Assembly: GCF_014698505.1 (NCBI RefSeq)
Contig: NZ_JACJTD010000013.1
Coordinates: forward strand, 1-64,000
Direction of reading: 5' to 3'
Length of the DNA: 64,000 nucleotides
Source: Nostoc foliaceum FACHB-393
GTDB lineage: Bacteria > Cyanobacteriota > Cyanobacteriia > Cyanobacteriales > Nostocaceae
Under the pieces are notes generated by a model. The model was not told the origin of the DNA. It ran no database searches and worked only from the letters and a program-made list of their open reading frames with translations. A program made the position numbers and the translations under genes. Of this stretch, positions 10,015 through 18,831 are shown piece by piece; the stretch's first letter is position 1; the number at the start of each line of letters is the position of its first letter.

Positions 10015-10048
10015 TTCTTCCCCCATACCCAATGTCCCATGCCCATTT

Positions 10049-10909
10049 TCAGAGATTAACCTCTTGCAACAGCCAAAAACCAGCAAAAGATTGTGCTTTG
10101 GGATCAGACTGCACACCGATAAAATGCACTCCGTTAGCTTTTTGCTTGGCTTCTTCAAAAGCTTTAGCTTCTGCTAAGATTTGAGGTTTTTTGATATTTG
10201 CTACAATCCAACTTTCAGTTACACCAGTTTCTAAAAGCAATCTCGCCTCTTCGCTGGTGTCAAATCTTAAGAAAGCCAACTCCAAACCAGACATCCAGCC
10301 AGCTAAGGGCAACGCTCTCGGTGAGAAAATCAAAATACCAGGAATCCGGGCTTCGGGTGAAACTTTCGCCAACTCTAAAGGGAAAGCTTCACCAAAACCA
10401 ATTTCCCATTCTGGCATCTCAGCAAAATCCGCAGCATCTAAGGTAACAAATACCCACTGCTGTCCTTCCAAAGCATCTGGTAAACGTTGCGGCAAAGGTT
10501 TCTCCAAGCGGACTGAGGGATTAGTCCCCCCTTGATACCCTGCCTCTTGAGGATACACTTCCTCCATCCGCTGTTCTAACCATTGGTTGAGAACCAAAGT
10601 ACGGCGGCTAGGCTGGGCGGGAATGCCCAAGTCTTGGCAAGCTTTAGTAATCATGTTGTTCATTTGGCGGCGGAAAAAGCGGATTTTAATTGGTGCCTTT
10701 CCAGCTTGGTTAATAGCCTCTTGCAATGCTGTCCGCAACCAGCCCGAGTTTACCTGGGTACTGGGACAATATTGAGCATAGCGAAACAAAGAATCTGGTT
10801 TTGTGCTGATATCTAAGGGGCTTTCGCAGACTAAGACTTCCCAAATTTTTTTCTGATTATCGTCCAAAATCGGACGGGAGTAAAAATCGATTTCCCAAAT
10901 ACTGCCCAT
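10049..10909 (-). CDS. Tab2/Atab2-family RNA-binding protein
   Basis: 286 residues of the DUF1092 (Tab2/Atab2) family found in cyanobacteria, algae and plants. The opening WEIDFYSRPILDDNQKKIWE and the C-terminal FAGFWLLQEVNL are diagnostic. In Chlamydomonas and Arabidopsis the homologues bind the psaB leader or promote photosystem I and II mRNA translation; the cyanobacterial role is inferred by homology. It is soluble with no signal peptide, and the frame begins at the only plausible ATG, just after a non-coding leader next to a decayed globin. Confidence 0.9.
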   Translation of the reverse strand: MGSIWEIDFYSRPILDDNQKKIWEVLVCESPLDISTKPDSLFRYAQYCPSTQVNSGWLRTALQEAINQAGKAPIKIRFFRRQMNNMITKACQDLGIPAQPSRRTLVLNQWLEQRMEEVYPQEAGYQGGTNPSVRLEKPLPQRLPDALEGQQWVFVTLDAADFAEMPEWEIGFGEAFPLELAKVSPEARIPGILIFSPRALPLAGWMSGLELAFLRFDTSEEARLLLETGVTESWIVANIKKPQILAEAKAFEEAKQKANGVHFIGVQSDPKAQSFAGFWLLQEVNL

Positions 10910-11129
10910 GTTTTGCGGTAAAAATCTGGCTGTTATGTTTTCCTGATATTTTGATCATACGAGTGTTGGGGCAGCATGGAGAAATGCTAATTCGGTAGTC
11001 CGAGTTAAGTGGGAGACTTAGTGCGATTATCAGAGGAGACGATGCTTTCAGAAAAAGCAACTGCCGATAACAATTTCGCTGGATGTATGTGCGGTTTCCT
11101 TACACGGGAAGAACTGACTGGCTCTGCCG

Positions 11130-11400
11130 TCTTTTCCAGTTCTGTGACTGCGATTGATGAGTTGTGCGAGGAGATGTTCTCAACGAGATTACCGATACGG
11201 TGCGCGAACTGGGACGGCGACATGTCTCCTACAGCATCCGCCCCGAACACTACTCGACGGTGGGAGCGAGCTTGCTTTGGGCGCTGGAGCAAACGCTGCG
11301 GGCGCAGCGTTGGACAGATAAAGTCGAAGCAGCATGGAAATCAGTTCACACAATACTCATGAGTGTGATGCTTGAAGCGATCGCCAATGTATCCTCTCAT
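11130..11400 (+). pseudogene. Decayed bacterial globin (C-terminal half)
   Basis: The frame from 11164 reads ELGRRHVSYSIRPEHYSTVG, then ASLLWALEQTLRAQRW and AAWKSVHTILMSVML. This is the E-F-G-H helix region of single-domain bacterial haemoglobins, including the RRH proximal-helix motif. A stop lies at 11158 in this frame. The preceding helix, SVTAIDEL, appears in the neighbouring frame up to about 11163, indicating a frameshift. Helices A-D, including the haem-distal part, cannot be found upstream. So this is a truncated, frameshifted relic and not a working globin. Family identification is from memory of globin sequences and could be tested by profile search. Confidence 0.72.
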
Positions 11401-12044
11401 TTTCCCCGGTTGATCCAAACGCCTCTAAGTCCGGCTGCTTTAGCTGCGTAGTAGTCTTCTATGATGCTATCGCCGATATGCCATGCTGCCTCTGGAGAAC
11501 ATTGATGTTTATCTAAAGCAATGGCAAAAATTTGAGGATCGGGTTTAGCTGCACGTACCTGGGTAGAAATGGTGACGGAGGTAAAAAACTCTCTCAATCC
11601 CAAACTTTGCAATACTGAGTAAATCCGAGAATCAAAATTGGACAGTACCCCCAAGGTAACTCCCAATCGCCGCCAGTTGATTAAAGCTGGTAAAACATCG
11701 GGATAGACAAACCACGGTTCGGCAGTGCCAAAGTGGATGTAAAGTTCGCTAAAAAAAGCCGAAAAGTCAGAAAATTCCTTGAGAACACCTGCACTTTCAA
11801 AAGTGTTCAGAGCAATTATCCGCCACCAATCAAACTCGCGCTGGGGAATATCTTGCAGTTCTGCATCTAGAAATATCGGCGGCGGCGCTGCTTTAAAACT
11901 TTTGATGAAGGCTGTATTCAATGTTTCGGCTGAAACTGTAACGTCAAATTCTTGGGCTATCTGACTATAAACTTCGCCCACACTACCTTTGACATCGAAG
12001 AGTGTACCCACAGCATCTAAAAAAATAACTTTCGGTTGTTCCAT
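11397..12044 (-). CDS. HAD-superfamily hydrolase (HDHD3/REG-2-like)
   Basis: 215 residues from ATG 12044 (MEQPKVIFLDAVGTLF); the longer frame to 12119 adds a non-conserved leader. FLDAVGTLF is HAD motif I with the nucleophilic Asp10; the usual second Asp is Val, as in the HDHD3/REG-2-like subgroup. LGVLSNFDSR is motif II, KPDPQIF motif III (lysine), and HIGDSIIEDYYAAKAAG motif IV. It is probably a phosphatase of a small metabolite; the substrate is unknown. Its 3' end abuts the globin relic on the opposite strand. Confidence 0.9.
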   Translation of the reverse strand: MEQPKVIFLDAVGTLFDVKGSVGEVYSQIAQEFDVTVSAETLNTAFIKSFKAAPPPIFLDAELQDIPQREFDWWRIIALNTFESAGVLKEFSDFSAFFSELYIHFGTAEPWFVYPDVLPALINWRRLGVTLGVLSNFDSRIYSVLQSLGLREFFTSVTISTQVRAAKPDPQIFAIALDKHQCSPEAAWHIGDSIIEDYYAAKAAGLRGVWINRGK

Positions 12045-12192
12045 CAAAGTTTGAAAATTTTGAATGTTGAATGTTAGATTTTGGCTTGTTAAAGAGCTTC
12101 TGTGGGTAGAGTCTAGCATCTGCTAAGTAGGTTGGCGAAAATAAAGCAAATCATCGTAAATGCCTTGGTTTTTACCAATGCCCAACCTTAAG

Positions 12193-13386
12193 TTACCGAG
12201 AAAGTGTTTCTATAATCGGACGGACTAGCCAATTAAAACCAACTTTGAGTTGATGGTCTAAAGTTGGCAACCTATATAAATAGGCAATCCGCCGGGCGAC
12301 GTATGCCAAGCGACCATCTAGTTTAATTCCCAAACCAGTGAGAGTGGCGTTGTCTATGCCTAGTGCCATCATTTCTCCTAACTGTTGGTAGTGGAAGGGA
12401 AGGAGGGGGCGATTAGTCAGACTTGCCCAGATATTCCAAGCAGTATAATCAGCTTGTTGGAAGGCGGCTTGTGCAGTGGGGGGGACTTGCTGTCCTTCAA
12501 TGTCATGACAATCTGCTAAATCTCCCAAGGCAAAGATTTCTGGATGATCAAGGACTTGCAGATTGGATGTAGTGCTAATTTGACCACGCTGGTTTTGCTT
12601 GAGGGGAAGAGATTTCACTACGGGCGCGACTCTAGTTCCCACAGTCCAAATTACCAAATCTACGGGAATCGTGTCTAACTGGTTTTTGTACTCTAGAGAA
12701 ATGGAATTTTGCTCTATTGATTCTACTTTGGTTTCTAAATCAATAAACACGCCACGGGCTTCTAAAGCTTTTTTTGCTGCTTCCCGATTAAACTCTGGAG
12801 AAGTTCGCAAAATTTGGTCAGCAATTTCAATGATCCGAAAGCGTCCTCTTTCACCTAGTCTGTCGGCTAACTTACAGGCTAACTCGACACCACTGTAGCC
12901 AGCCCCAATTATTGCCACCCGAATTTTATCAGCATCCGATTCTTCTAAAAATCGCAGGCGTTCTTCCAAACGATAAACATCAGAGATTGTGCGGAATGGA
13001 TAGGCGTAGGATGTTGCACCAGGGACTAAATCTAGCGGTGTCTCACCTCCTAGTGCCAACACTAAGCGATCATAAGGAATTTCCGGGCCTTCATGTATAT
13101 TTACCAGTTTCTGGTCGATGTCAATTCCAGACACAACCCCTTGATAAAAACGCACCCCTGTGCCTTGTAAAAGTTCTTCAAAGGGTGGGGCAATTTCCCA
13201 GGTTTGCAATTCGCCAGTGAGTAATTCGTAAAGTAAAGGAGAGAATAGGAAGCGATCGCTTTGATCTACCAGAACAATTTCGGGTTTTTGCGTAGATTCC
13301 CAAGGTAACTGGCTTAAGCGCAAGGCTGTGTAGAGACCACCAAAGCCTCCACCAAGGATACAAATTCTAGAAGTTTGTTGAGTCAT
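12193..13386 (-). CDS. Type II NAD(P)H dehydrogenase (NDH-2)
   Basis: 397-residue FAD-dependent pyridine-nucleotide oxidoreductase. The first dinucleotide fold is ICILGGGFGGLYTALRL (FAD), the second RVAIIGAGYSGVELACKLAD (NAD(P)H). VIWTVGTRVAP and FALGDLADC are conserved FAD-contact motifs, and AQAAFQQADYTAWNIW is the quinone-side helix typical of NDH-2. Such enzymes pass electrons from NAD(P)H to plastoquinone without proton pumping; in cyanobacteria they are thought to sense or tune redox state rather than carry bulk flux. It is complete and stands alone. The closing helices may attach it to the membrane. Confidence 0.9.
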   Translation of the reverse strand: MTQQTSRICILGGGFGGLYTALRLSQLPWESTQKPEIVLVDQSDRFLFSPLLYELLTGELQTWEIAPPFEELLQGTGVRFYQGVVSGIDIDQKLVNIHEGPEIPYDRLVLALGGETPLDLVPGATSYAYPFRTISDVYRLEERLRFLEESDADKIRVAIIGAGYSGVELACKLADRLGERGRFRIIEIADQILRTSPEFNREAAKKALEARGVFIDLETKVESIEQNSISLEYKNQLDTIPVDLVIWTVGTRVAPVVKSLPLKQNQRGQISTTSNLQVLDHPEIFALGDLADCHDIEGQQVPPTAQAAFQQADYTAWNIWASLTNRPLLPFHYQQLGEMMALGIDNATLTGLGIKLDGRLAYVARRIAYLYRLPTLDHQLKVGFNWLVRPIIETLSR

Positions 13387-13483
13387 CGATTCTATCTATG
13401 GGACGGTCAATACTAGCTGGGCAACTAACTTCAGTCTAGTAAGTTAAAGCTGACTTTTCAAAATCCCATAAAGTTTTTCAGGG

Positions 13484-13512
13484 ATTAGTCATTAGTCATT
13501 AGTCATTAGTCA
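13484..13512. repeat. Short (AGTCATT)n tandem repeat
   Basis: About four near-perfect ATTAGTC/AGTCATT heptamers between the divergent NDH-2 and radical-SAM genes, the same class as at 9968. Confidence 0.75.
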
Positions 13513-13579
13513 CGGTTATATAACTGAAGATTCGCTATAGTTAACGGTTAACAGGCAACGGCTAAAAGGAGTTAAAGAG

Positions 13580-14203
13580 ATGGAAATTAAGCCAACTGAC
13601 CCATCGCTAGCACTCATGGAAATTCCCCCTGGCTATCTCAATATTATGGGTTACGTTGATCAGTCAGAAGTTAATGGCCCTGGTTGTCGTGCAGTCATCT
13701 GGGTACAAGGTTGTCTTCGTGAGTGTCCTGGCTGCTTTAATACTAACTCCTGGTCTTTTGAGGCTAACCAATTGATTGCTGTTGATACCCTTGCCGAGAA
13801 TATTCTCAGCAATCCCCACAACACGGGTGTAACGTTCTCTGGTGGAGAACCCTTTTGGCAAGCAACTGAACTGGCATCTTTAGCTCGTAAGGTAAAAGCT
13901 GCTGGATTAAATGTAATGTCTTTTACTGGGTTTACCCTCAAGCAACTACAGTCTCAATCCGCACCGCCAGGTTCCCAAGCTTTGTTAGAACAACTTGATA
14001 TCCTGATTGACGGGCCTTTTGTCCAATCTCTGGCAATTAATTCTCCCAACTCTCCGGTTTCTTCCAGCAATCAACGGGTTCGGGTATTAAACCCGGCTTT
14101 CCAAGACCAGATTACCTGGGCCAGTGACCAGATTGAGGTTCATGTCCTCAAGGATGGTAGCCGCATCGTTACTGGCTATCAAGGTGGGCTGGAATTGACG
14201 TAG
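13580..14203 (+). CDS. Radical-SAM 4Fe-4S activating enzyme, NrdG-like
   Basis: 207 residues. C45-x3-C49-x2-C52 (GCLRECPGC) binds the S-adenosylmethionine-cleaving 4Fe-4S cluster, GVTFSGGEPFWQ near residue 86 is the GGE SAM-binding motif, and VMSFTGFTLKQL follows. The nearest family is the activase of anaerobic ribonucleotide reductase (NrdG), but no nrdD is in the window, so its client protein is unknown; many cyanobacteria carry such stand-alone NrdG-like proteins. AAGGAG at 13566-13571 supports the ATG. A strong terminator hairpin follows. Confidence 0.85.
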   Translation: MEIKPTDPSLALMEIPPGYLNIMGYVDQSEVNGPGCRAVIWVQGCLRECPGCFNTNSWSFEANQLIAVDTLAENILSNPHNTGVTFSGGEPFWQATELASLARKVKAAGLNVMSFTGFTLKQLQSQSAPPGSQALLEQLDILIDGPFVQSLAINSPNSPVSSSNQRVRVLNPAFQDQITWASDQIEVHVLKDGSRIVTGYQGGLELT

Positions 14204-14242
14204 GGGCTAAAGGGCAGTTCTATTATTTGTAAATACACAAAC

Positions 14243-14264
14243 AAAGCCTGCACCGGCAGGCTTT
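14243..14264. terminator. Intrinsic terminator between converging genes
   Basis: AAAGCCTGC and GCAGGCTTT form a perfect nine-pair stem with a four-base ACCG loop, 40 nt past the radical-SAM stop and 50 nt past the stop of the converging small gene. It can serve both strands. Confidence 0.75.
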
Positions 14265-14313
14265 CCCCGTAATTATCTTTAGGATTTACGCTAAAACACA
14301 ACGCAACTCGTTA

Positions 14314-14628
14314 TTAATAGTTAGAACGGGAGCCAGGGGAGCTTACCACATTAGGGTCACTATAACCTACAGTATCATTGGCTCTGCGGCTCTTGCGACC
14401 AAACAAACCAAATAAACCGAGCAAGCCCAGCAAACCCCAATCACCATCTTGGTAATCTCCGTCGGTAGCAGTGCGATCTGTAGTGGTATCTGTGACAGTA
14501 CCATCAGGAGCAGTTGTTGTTTGAGCAGAAGCGGGCAAAACTGTGGGCAAGGTAGCCAAACTTAAAGCTAGGACAGTACTTCCTAAAATTTTGGAGACAT
14601 TAAAGCGTTTCACGATCACATTCCTCAA
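14314..14628 (-). CDS. WGxxGxxG-type secreted small protein
   Basis: 104 residues. Residues 1-36 look like a signal peptide (KILGSTVLALSLATLPTVLP followed by ASAQ). An acidic Thr/Asp-rich linker leads to W64-G-L-L-G-L-L-G, a glycine-rich hydrophobic stretch ending in GRKSRR, then a polar tail. This matches the WGxxGxxG family of cyanobacterial surface proteins, whose hydrophobic segment plus basic cluster resembles a sorting signal. Function is unknown. The gene is monocistronic. Confidence 0.75.
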   Translation of the reverse strand: MRNVIVKRFNVSKILGSTVLALSLATLPTVLPASAQTTTAPDGTVTDTTTDRTATDGDYQDGDWGLLGLLGLFGLFGRKSRRANDTVGYSDPNVVSSPGSRSNY

Positions 14629-14968
14629 TTAATTTGCTGTCAGTAATAGTTAAAGCTTATTAAGTTCTGACAGCGACAGCATCAATCTTTAGCTGCAAAT
14701 ATAAATCCGCTTAAAGTTGCATTTGCGATCGAGTAAATAAGCATTTTGGTAGACAATAAACTATCATGCATGGCAAATTAAGCAATAGTAAAGTTAGCGA
14801 TCGCATTAAAACTAGCTCGATTCCAGAAGAGGAAATTACGTGCTCAGATATGAAAAATGCCGATAATTGAAGGTAATATTGCCGCAGCGATCGCTTCTGG
14901 TTGAGAAAATCCATTAATAATTAAAATATTGCATAAATGAATTATTGCTACAAAAATTTCTGTACTTT
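14629..14968. other. Intergenic, no convincing gene
   Basis: A minus-strand frame at 14711-14914 (67 codons) has no recognisable features and no ribosome-binding site, so I treat it as chance. HIP1 octamers or cores occur at about 14726, 14799 and 14888. Confidence 0.45.
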
Positions 14969-17041
14969 TCAGTAAATCGTCTGCCAAATCTTGAGAATGT
15001 TCTCACCACTCCCACCACCGGCAATAGTTTGTCCATCTGGGCTGATGGCGATCGCATAAATATATCCAGAACCCGTCTCTAAAGTGCGGATTTCCTTTCC
15101 TGTTAAAGGATTCCACAATTTAATTGTCTTGTCATTGCTGCCACTGACAAGGGTGACACCATTTGGACTTAAGCTGGGCAAAAAGGCTACGGAATTAACC
15201 TTATCTTGATGTCCCTTCAAGGTGCGGATTAACTTTCCTTTCTCCAGATTCCACAATTTGATTGTTTTGTCTTTACTGCCACTGGCAAGGGTGACACCAT
15301 CGGGAGCAAAAGCAACCGAAAGAATCGACTCACTATTTCCCTCCAAGCTGCGGATTTCCTTTCCTGTCTCTAGATTCCACAATTTAATTGTCTTATCCCA
15401 GCTACCACTGGCAAGGGTTTTGCCATTAGGACTAAAAGCCACAGATGGAACACCATTGATATGTCCCTCTAAGGTGCGGATTAACTTTCCTGTCTCTAGA
15501 TTCCACAGTTTGATTTTCATATCCTTACTAGCACTGCCACTGGCAAGAGTTTTGCCATCAGGACTGAAAGCTACTGAAGTAATTCCGTCACTATGTCCCT
15601 CTAAGGTGCGGACTAACTTTCCTGTCTCCACATTCCACAGTTTGATAGTCTTGTCCGCGCTACCACTGGCAAGGGTTTTGCCATCTGGACTGAAGGCTAC
15701 AGCCCAAATCCAAGTGGAATGTCCTTCTAAGGTGTGGATTTCCTCTCCACTTGCGAGATTCCATAACTTGATTGTCTTATCATCACTGGCACTACTAAGG
15801 GTTATGCCATCAGGACTGAAAGCTACGGAATTCACATCGCTGGAATGCCCCTTCAGGGGTTTGGGCACAAAAGAATTTTCTGAGACGCTTTTTTGGGGCT
15901 GAATCGGTTGAGAAATCGGCTGAGAAATCGGCTGAGAAAACTCGCTCATTGTATGGGAGCGAGTTTGGAAATACCAAGTTCCCCCTAATCCGAACACCAA
16001 AATGCTACTACCTAACAGGAGTTGAATTCTCCGCTTGTTATTGGGTTTTGGTGAAACGGGCCCGGTGTTTGCTGAACTAGTTGTAAATGTGGGTGCAAGT
16101 ACAGTTGGTGGCACTGGTGCCAATGGTGATAGCCCAGGTGTCAAGTCAGCAATGACTTCATCAGCCGATTGGTAACGCTTTTGGATGTCTAGTTGCAACA
16201 GCTTATCCAAAACTTCACCCAACTCTATAGACACAGAAACTTCGTCTCTACCTGGACTGATCAAATATTGTCGCCAAGATGCCACCCAACTATAGCCCTG
16301 CTGTATCCACAGTTGAGATGGGCGAACCCCAGTCAGTAGATGAAAACAAGTCGCCCCCAAACTGAATAAATCACTGGCTGGGTAAGCTTTTCCATCTTGC
16401 ATCTGTTCAAGTGCAGTATAACCGTGTGAGCCAATAACAGTGCCCATCTTAGTCTGCACCGTTGCCGTCAGTTGCTTTGAGGCTCCAAAATCAATTAGCA
16501 CTAATCGCCCGTCTTTTTGACGGCGAATAATATTTTGTGGTTTGATATCCCGATGAATCACTCCCTGTACATGAATAAACTTCAGCACGGGCAGTAAATC
16601 TAACAAAAGTCCGCGAATCTCTCTTTCGTTATAGCTTCCCCGCGTCTCCCATTCCTTAAGCAAGTTATGGCCATTGATAAACTGCTGTACCAAAAACAGA
16701 TAGCTATTTTGCTCAAAATAAGCCAATAAAGTGGGAATTTGAGGATGTTCTGCGAGTTCTTGCAGTCGGCTTGCTTCTTGTTTAAATAGCTCAATGGCCT
16801 TTGTTAGTGGCCCAGTTCCCTGAAGTTTTGGGGCGAATTGCTTAACAACACAGCATTCATTCAGTTTGTGTACATCTTCTGCCAAATAAGTTCTACCAAA
16901 TCCGCCCTCATCTGACAACACCTGAGTAGGACGATAGCGACCTCCCAGCAGGGGTATCAATTCTGATCTACAACTGTGGCAATAGTTGTTTTTATCAGGA
17001 TTTAGGGGTTTTTGGCAATCGGGATTCACACAACAGAGCAT
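14969..17041 (-). CDS. Ser/Thr protein kinase with WD40 propeller
   Basis: About 690 residues from ATG 17041 (MLCCVNPDC; six further codons are open upstream). The order is: N-terminal zinc-ribbon (CCVNPDC and YCHSC); a Hanks-type kinase domain with glycine loop SDEGGFGRTYLAED, VAIK-type lysine in CVVKQF, catalytic loop VIHRDIKPQNII and DFG loop LIDFGASK; one hydrophobic segment (LLLGSSILVFGLGGTWYF) anchoring it in the membrane; then seven WD40 repeats ending in IKLWN-type strands, enough for one beta-propeller. The kinase would face the cytoplasm and the propeller the far side. A very similar gene lies at 34534-36591. The target is unknown. Confidence 0.93.
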   Translation of the reverse strand: MLCCVNPDCQKPLNPDKNNYCHSCRSELIPLLGGRYRPTQVLSDEGGFGRTYLAEDVHKLNECCVVKQFAPKLQGTGPLTKAIELFKQEASRLQELAEHPQIPTLLAYFEQNSYLFLVQQFINGHNLLKEWETRGSYNEREIRGLLLDLLPVLKFIHVQGVIHRDIKPQNIIRRQKDGRLVLIDFGASKQLTATVQTKMGTVIGSHGYTALEQMQDGKAYPASDLFSLGATCFHLLTGVRPSQLWIQQGYSWVASWRQYLISPGRDEVSVSIELGEVLDKLLQLDIQKRYQSADEVIADLTPGLSPLAPVPPTVLAPTFTTSSANTGPVSPKPNNKRRIQLLLGSSILVFGLGGTWYFQTRSHTMSEFSQPISQPISQPIQPQKSVSENSFVPKPLKGHSSDVNSVAFSPDGITLSSASDDKTIKLWNLASGEEIHTLEGHSTWIWAVAFSPDGKTLASGSADKTIKLWNVETGKLVRTLEGHSDGITSVAFSPDGKTLASGSASKDMKIKLWNLETGKLIRTLEGHINGVPSVAFSPNGKTLASGSWDKTIKLWNLETGKEIRSLEGNSESILSVAFAPDGVTLASGSKDKTIKLWNLEKGKLIRTLKGHQDKVNSVAFLPSLSPNGVTLVSGSNDKTIKLWNPLTGKEIRTLETGSGYIYAIAISPDGQTIAGGGSGENILKIWQTIY

Positions 17042-17059
17042 ACTGGGAATCCATTTCAA

Positions 17060-17541
17060 TTGGAGTATATATTCATTTTAAGTCATGCAGTATAATCTCT
17101 CTTGTTAGTAAATATCACTGAGACACCATACAAATCCCCAATTTCCTTACCTCATAAGGTATTGAACAATTTTAGATAACTTGAAACAAGTTGTGCTTGA
17201 GCGATGCCTTTTGAAGAATTGATTGGCACCAATTAAACTTATGCATTATGTAGGCATTCTCAATTTAGTAGTCCGGCAGCATCTGGCTCAGTTTGGCAAA
17301 AATATCCCAGCAAAAATCCGAAAAACAGCAATTTCTGCTTGTAGCTCAGTATATACCTACAACATTGACATTCACTCTAGTACAGCTTGGCAAAAATCCA
17401 GCTACCATCTCAAACAATGCTTGGGGCAAAATCGCCTTTTGCCACAGTGTACTAATACTTTAGATTGGGACTTAAATTTTTCGATTTAAAATTTGTCTAC
17501 CTGTTAAATAGAAAATCATCAGCAAAATTAGGAGCGTAATT
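17060..17541. other. Intergenic with a doubtful short frame
   Basis: A plus-strand frame 17241-17489 (82 codons from ATG, 88 from TTG 17223) shows no domain, no good ribosome site and no coding signature I trust. AGGAG at about 17530 serves the PPC-domain gene. Promoters for the divergent kinase and secreted-protein genes must lie here. Confidence 0.4.
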
Positions 17542-18744
17542 ATGCTACTAGAAAACAACAGCTATCGTCGCAAATTAAATCGTATTTTAATTTGTTGCTT
17601 AAGTAGTAGTTTGTTGATCACAGGTAATGTGCTGCCTATAAGTGCTTTGGGAAGACCTCAAAATTCTAAAGACTTCATAATTGCCAAATCACCAGATGAG
17701 AGACAACCAGAAGCAGTAAAGAAAGCAATTGAGCAAATTCCCGTTTCTCAAGCGTCAGTATCTCCAAGACGCAAGCCATCTGTTGAGTCACCAATACAGC
17801 AGGCTCGTAGTGTACCGTCTAAGCCAGAAAATCCCCAGCCAACATCCAATAGTTCCAATACTAACCGAGGGACACGTCGCCAGGCCAGTGCCAACCAAGG
17901 AACACGTCGCCAGACCAGCACCAACCAAGGGACACGTCGCCAGACCAGCACCAACCAAGAGACACGTCGCCAGACCAGTGCCAACCGAGGGACACGTCGC
18001 CAGACCAGTGCCAACCGTCCAGCAGTTTCTCAACCCATGACACCTACTTACAAGGAGATTAACTTTGCAGATGTCGCATTGGGGATTCTGAGTAAGAGTG
18101 ACTTTCAATCTCAAGGTAGATACTTTCATTTCTATGAGTTTGAGGGCAGAGAAAATCAACTAGTCCAAATTAGGCTGATTGGCAGTAATGATACACGCAG
18201 ATCAAATAACTTGAGTTTAAATCCTTTGCTGTTTTTACACGATCCTGATAATAATATCATTGTGAAAAAAGGCACTTTGGATAAAAGCAGTGGTGGCGAT
18301 GATGCATTCATTTTTGCACGACTACCTGCAAAGGGCACTTACAAGATTGCAGTTACTAGCCAAGAACCTGGAGAGATAGGCCGCTATAGTTTGGCTCTGA
18401 GAAATGACAGGGCTAGCTATACCTTAGATGAATCAGGTCAACTAAGTGCCAATAGCTCAACCCTAAAACAAAATGGCGGTGCTTACAATATTTCCAATTT
18501 TCAAGGTAAAAAAAATCAGCTTGTAAGTATTCGGGTAGATAGTGTTGATGAAGAGTTTTCTCCTTATGTAGCTTTGCTAAATTCTCAAGGACAGAGCATT
18601 GCTATAGATAAAGACAAAGACAACAATGGTGTGTACAGTGCTTTAATTGACCGAGCTAGGTTGCCTGAAGATGATACTTACTATATAGTTGTTACTTCCA
18701 AGAATCCAAAGGAACTCGGTAAATACAGATTGACTATCTTCTAA
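17542..18744 (+). CDS. Secreted protein with two PPC domains and Thr/Arg repeats
   Basis: 400 residues. An N-terminal signal segment (ILICCLSSSLLITGNVLPIS) indicates export. Residues 108-157 are five 10-residue repeats of the form N-x-G-T-R-R-Q-T-S-x, encoded by a 30-bp tandem array (17863-18012). Two bacterial pre-peptidase C-terminal (PPC) beta-sandwich domains follow, about residues 175-282 and 290-400, each with YFHFYEF or YNISNFQ opening strands and GxYxLxL endings. PPC domains usually accompany secreted peptidases, but none is attached, so this looks like a binding or structural protein. AGGAG precedes the ATG. Confidence 0.82.
   Translation: MLLENNSYRRKLNRILICCLSSSLLITGNVLPISALGRPQNSKDFIIAKSPDERQPEAVKKAIEQIPVSQASVSPRRKPSVESPIQQARSVPSKPENPQPTSNSSNTNRGTRRQASANQGTRRQTSTNQGTRRQTSTNQETRRQTSANRGTRRQTSANRPAVSQPMTPTYKEINFADVALGILSKSDFQSQGRYFHFYEFEGRENQLVQIRLIGSNDTRRSNNLSLNPLLFLHDPDNNIIVKKGTLDKSSGGDDAFIFARLPAKGTYKIAVTSQEPGEIGRYSLALRNDRASYTLDESGQLSANSSTLKQNGGAYNISNFQGKKNQLVSIRVDSVDEEFSPYVALLNSQGQSIAIDKDKDNNGVYSALIDRARLPEDDTYYIVVTSKNPKELGKYRLTIF
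17863..18012 (+). repeat. Five-unit 30-bp coding tandem repeat
   Basis: Five adjacent 30-bp units differing by a few third-position and Gly/Glu or Thr/Ala changes, each encoding ten residues with a TRRQ core. High DNA identity between units suggests recent expansion by slippage or recombination. It forms the positively charged linker of the PPC-domain protein. Confidence 0.9.
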
Positions 18745-18767
18745 GTTAATTTAATTCGCTTAATACC

Positions 18768-18819
18768 ATTTCACGAAACTCCTGCTACAAATACGTTGGT
18801 AACGGGAATTTCGTGAAAT
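18768..18819. terminator. Inverted repeat between converging genes
   Basis: ATTTCACGAAA (18768-18778) and TTTCGTGAAAT (18809-18819) are perfect 11-base complements separated by 30 nt, in the gap between the PPC-domain and porin genes. A terminator for both strands is the simplest reading; the long loop also fits a small interspersed repeat. Confidence 0.5.
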
Positions 18820-18831
18820 TCTGGGATTAGT

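Noticed and set aside
14711-14914. Minus-strand 67-codon frame
   Set aside because: No start context and no protein-like features; contains HIP1-bearing spacer sequence.
15222-15902. Long plus-strand frame opposite the WD40 repeats (226 codons)
   Set aside because: Antisense shadow of repeated WD40 coding units; its repeats mirror those of the kinase gene.
17223-17489. Possible 82- to 88-residue protein before the PPC-domain gene
   Set aside because: No domain, ribosome-binding site or conserved-looking segment; composition is like translated spacer.
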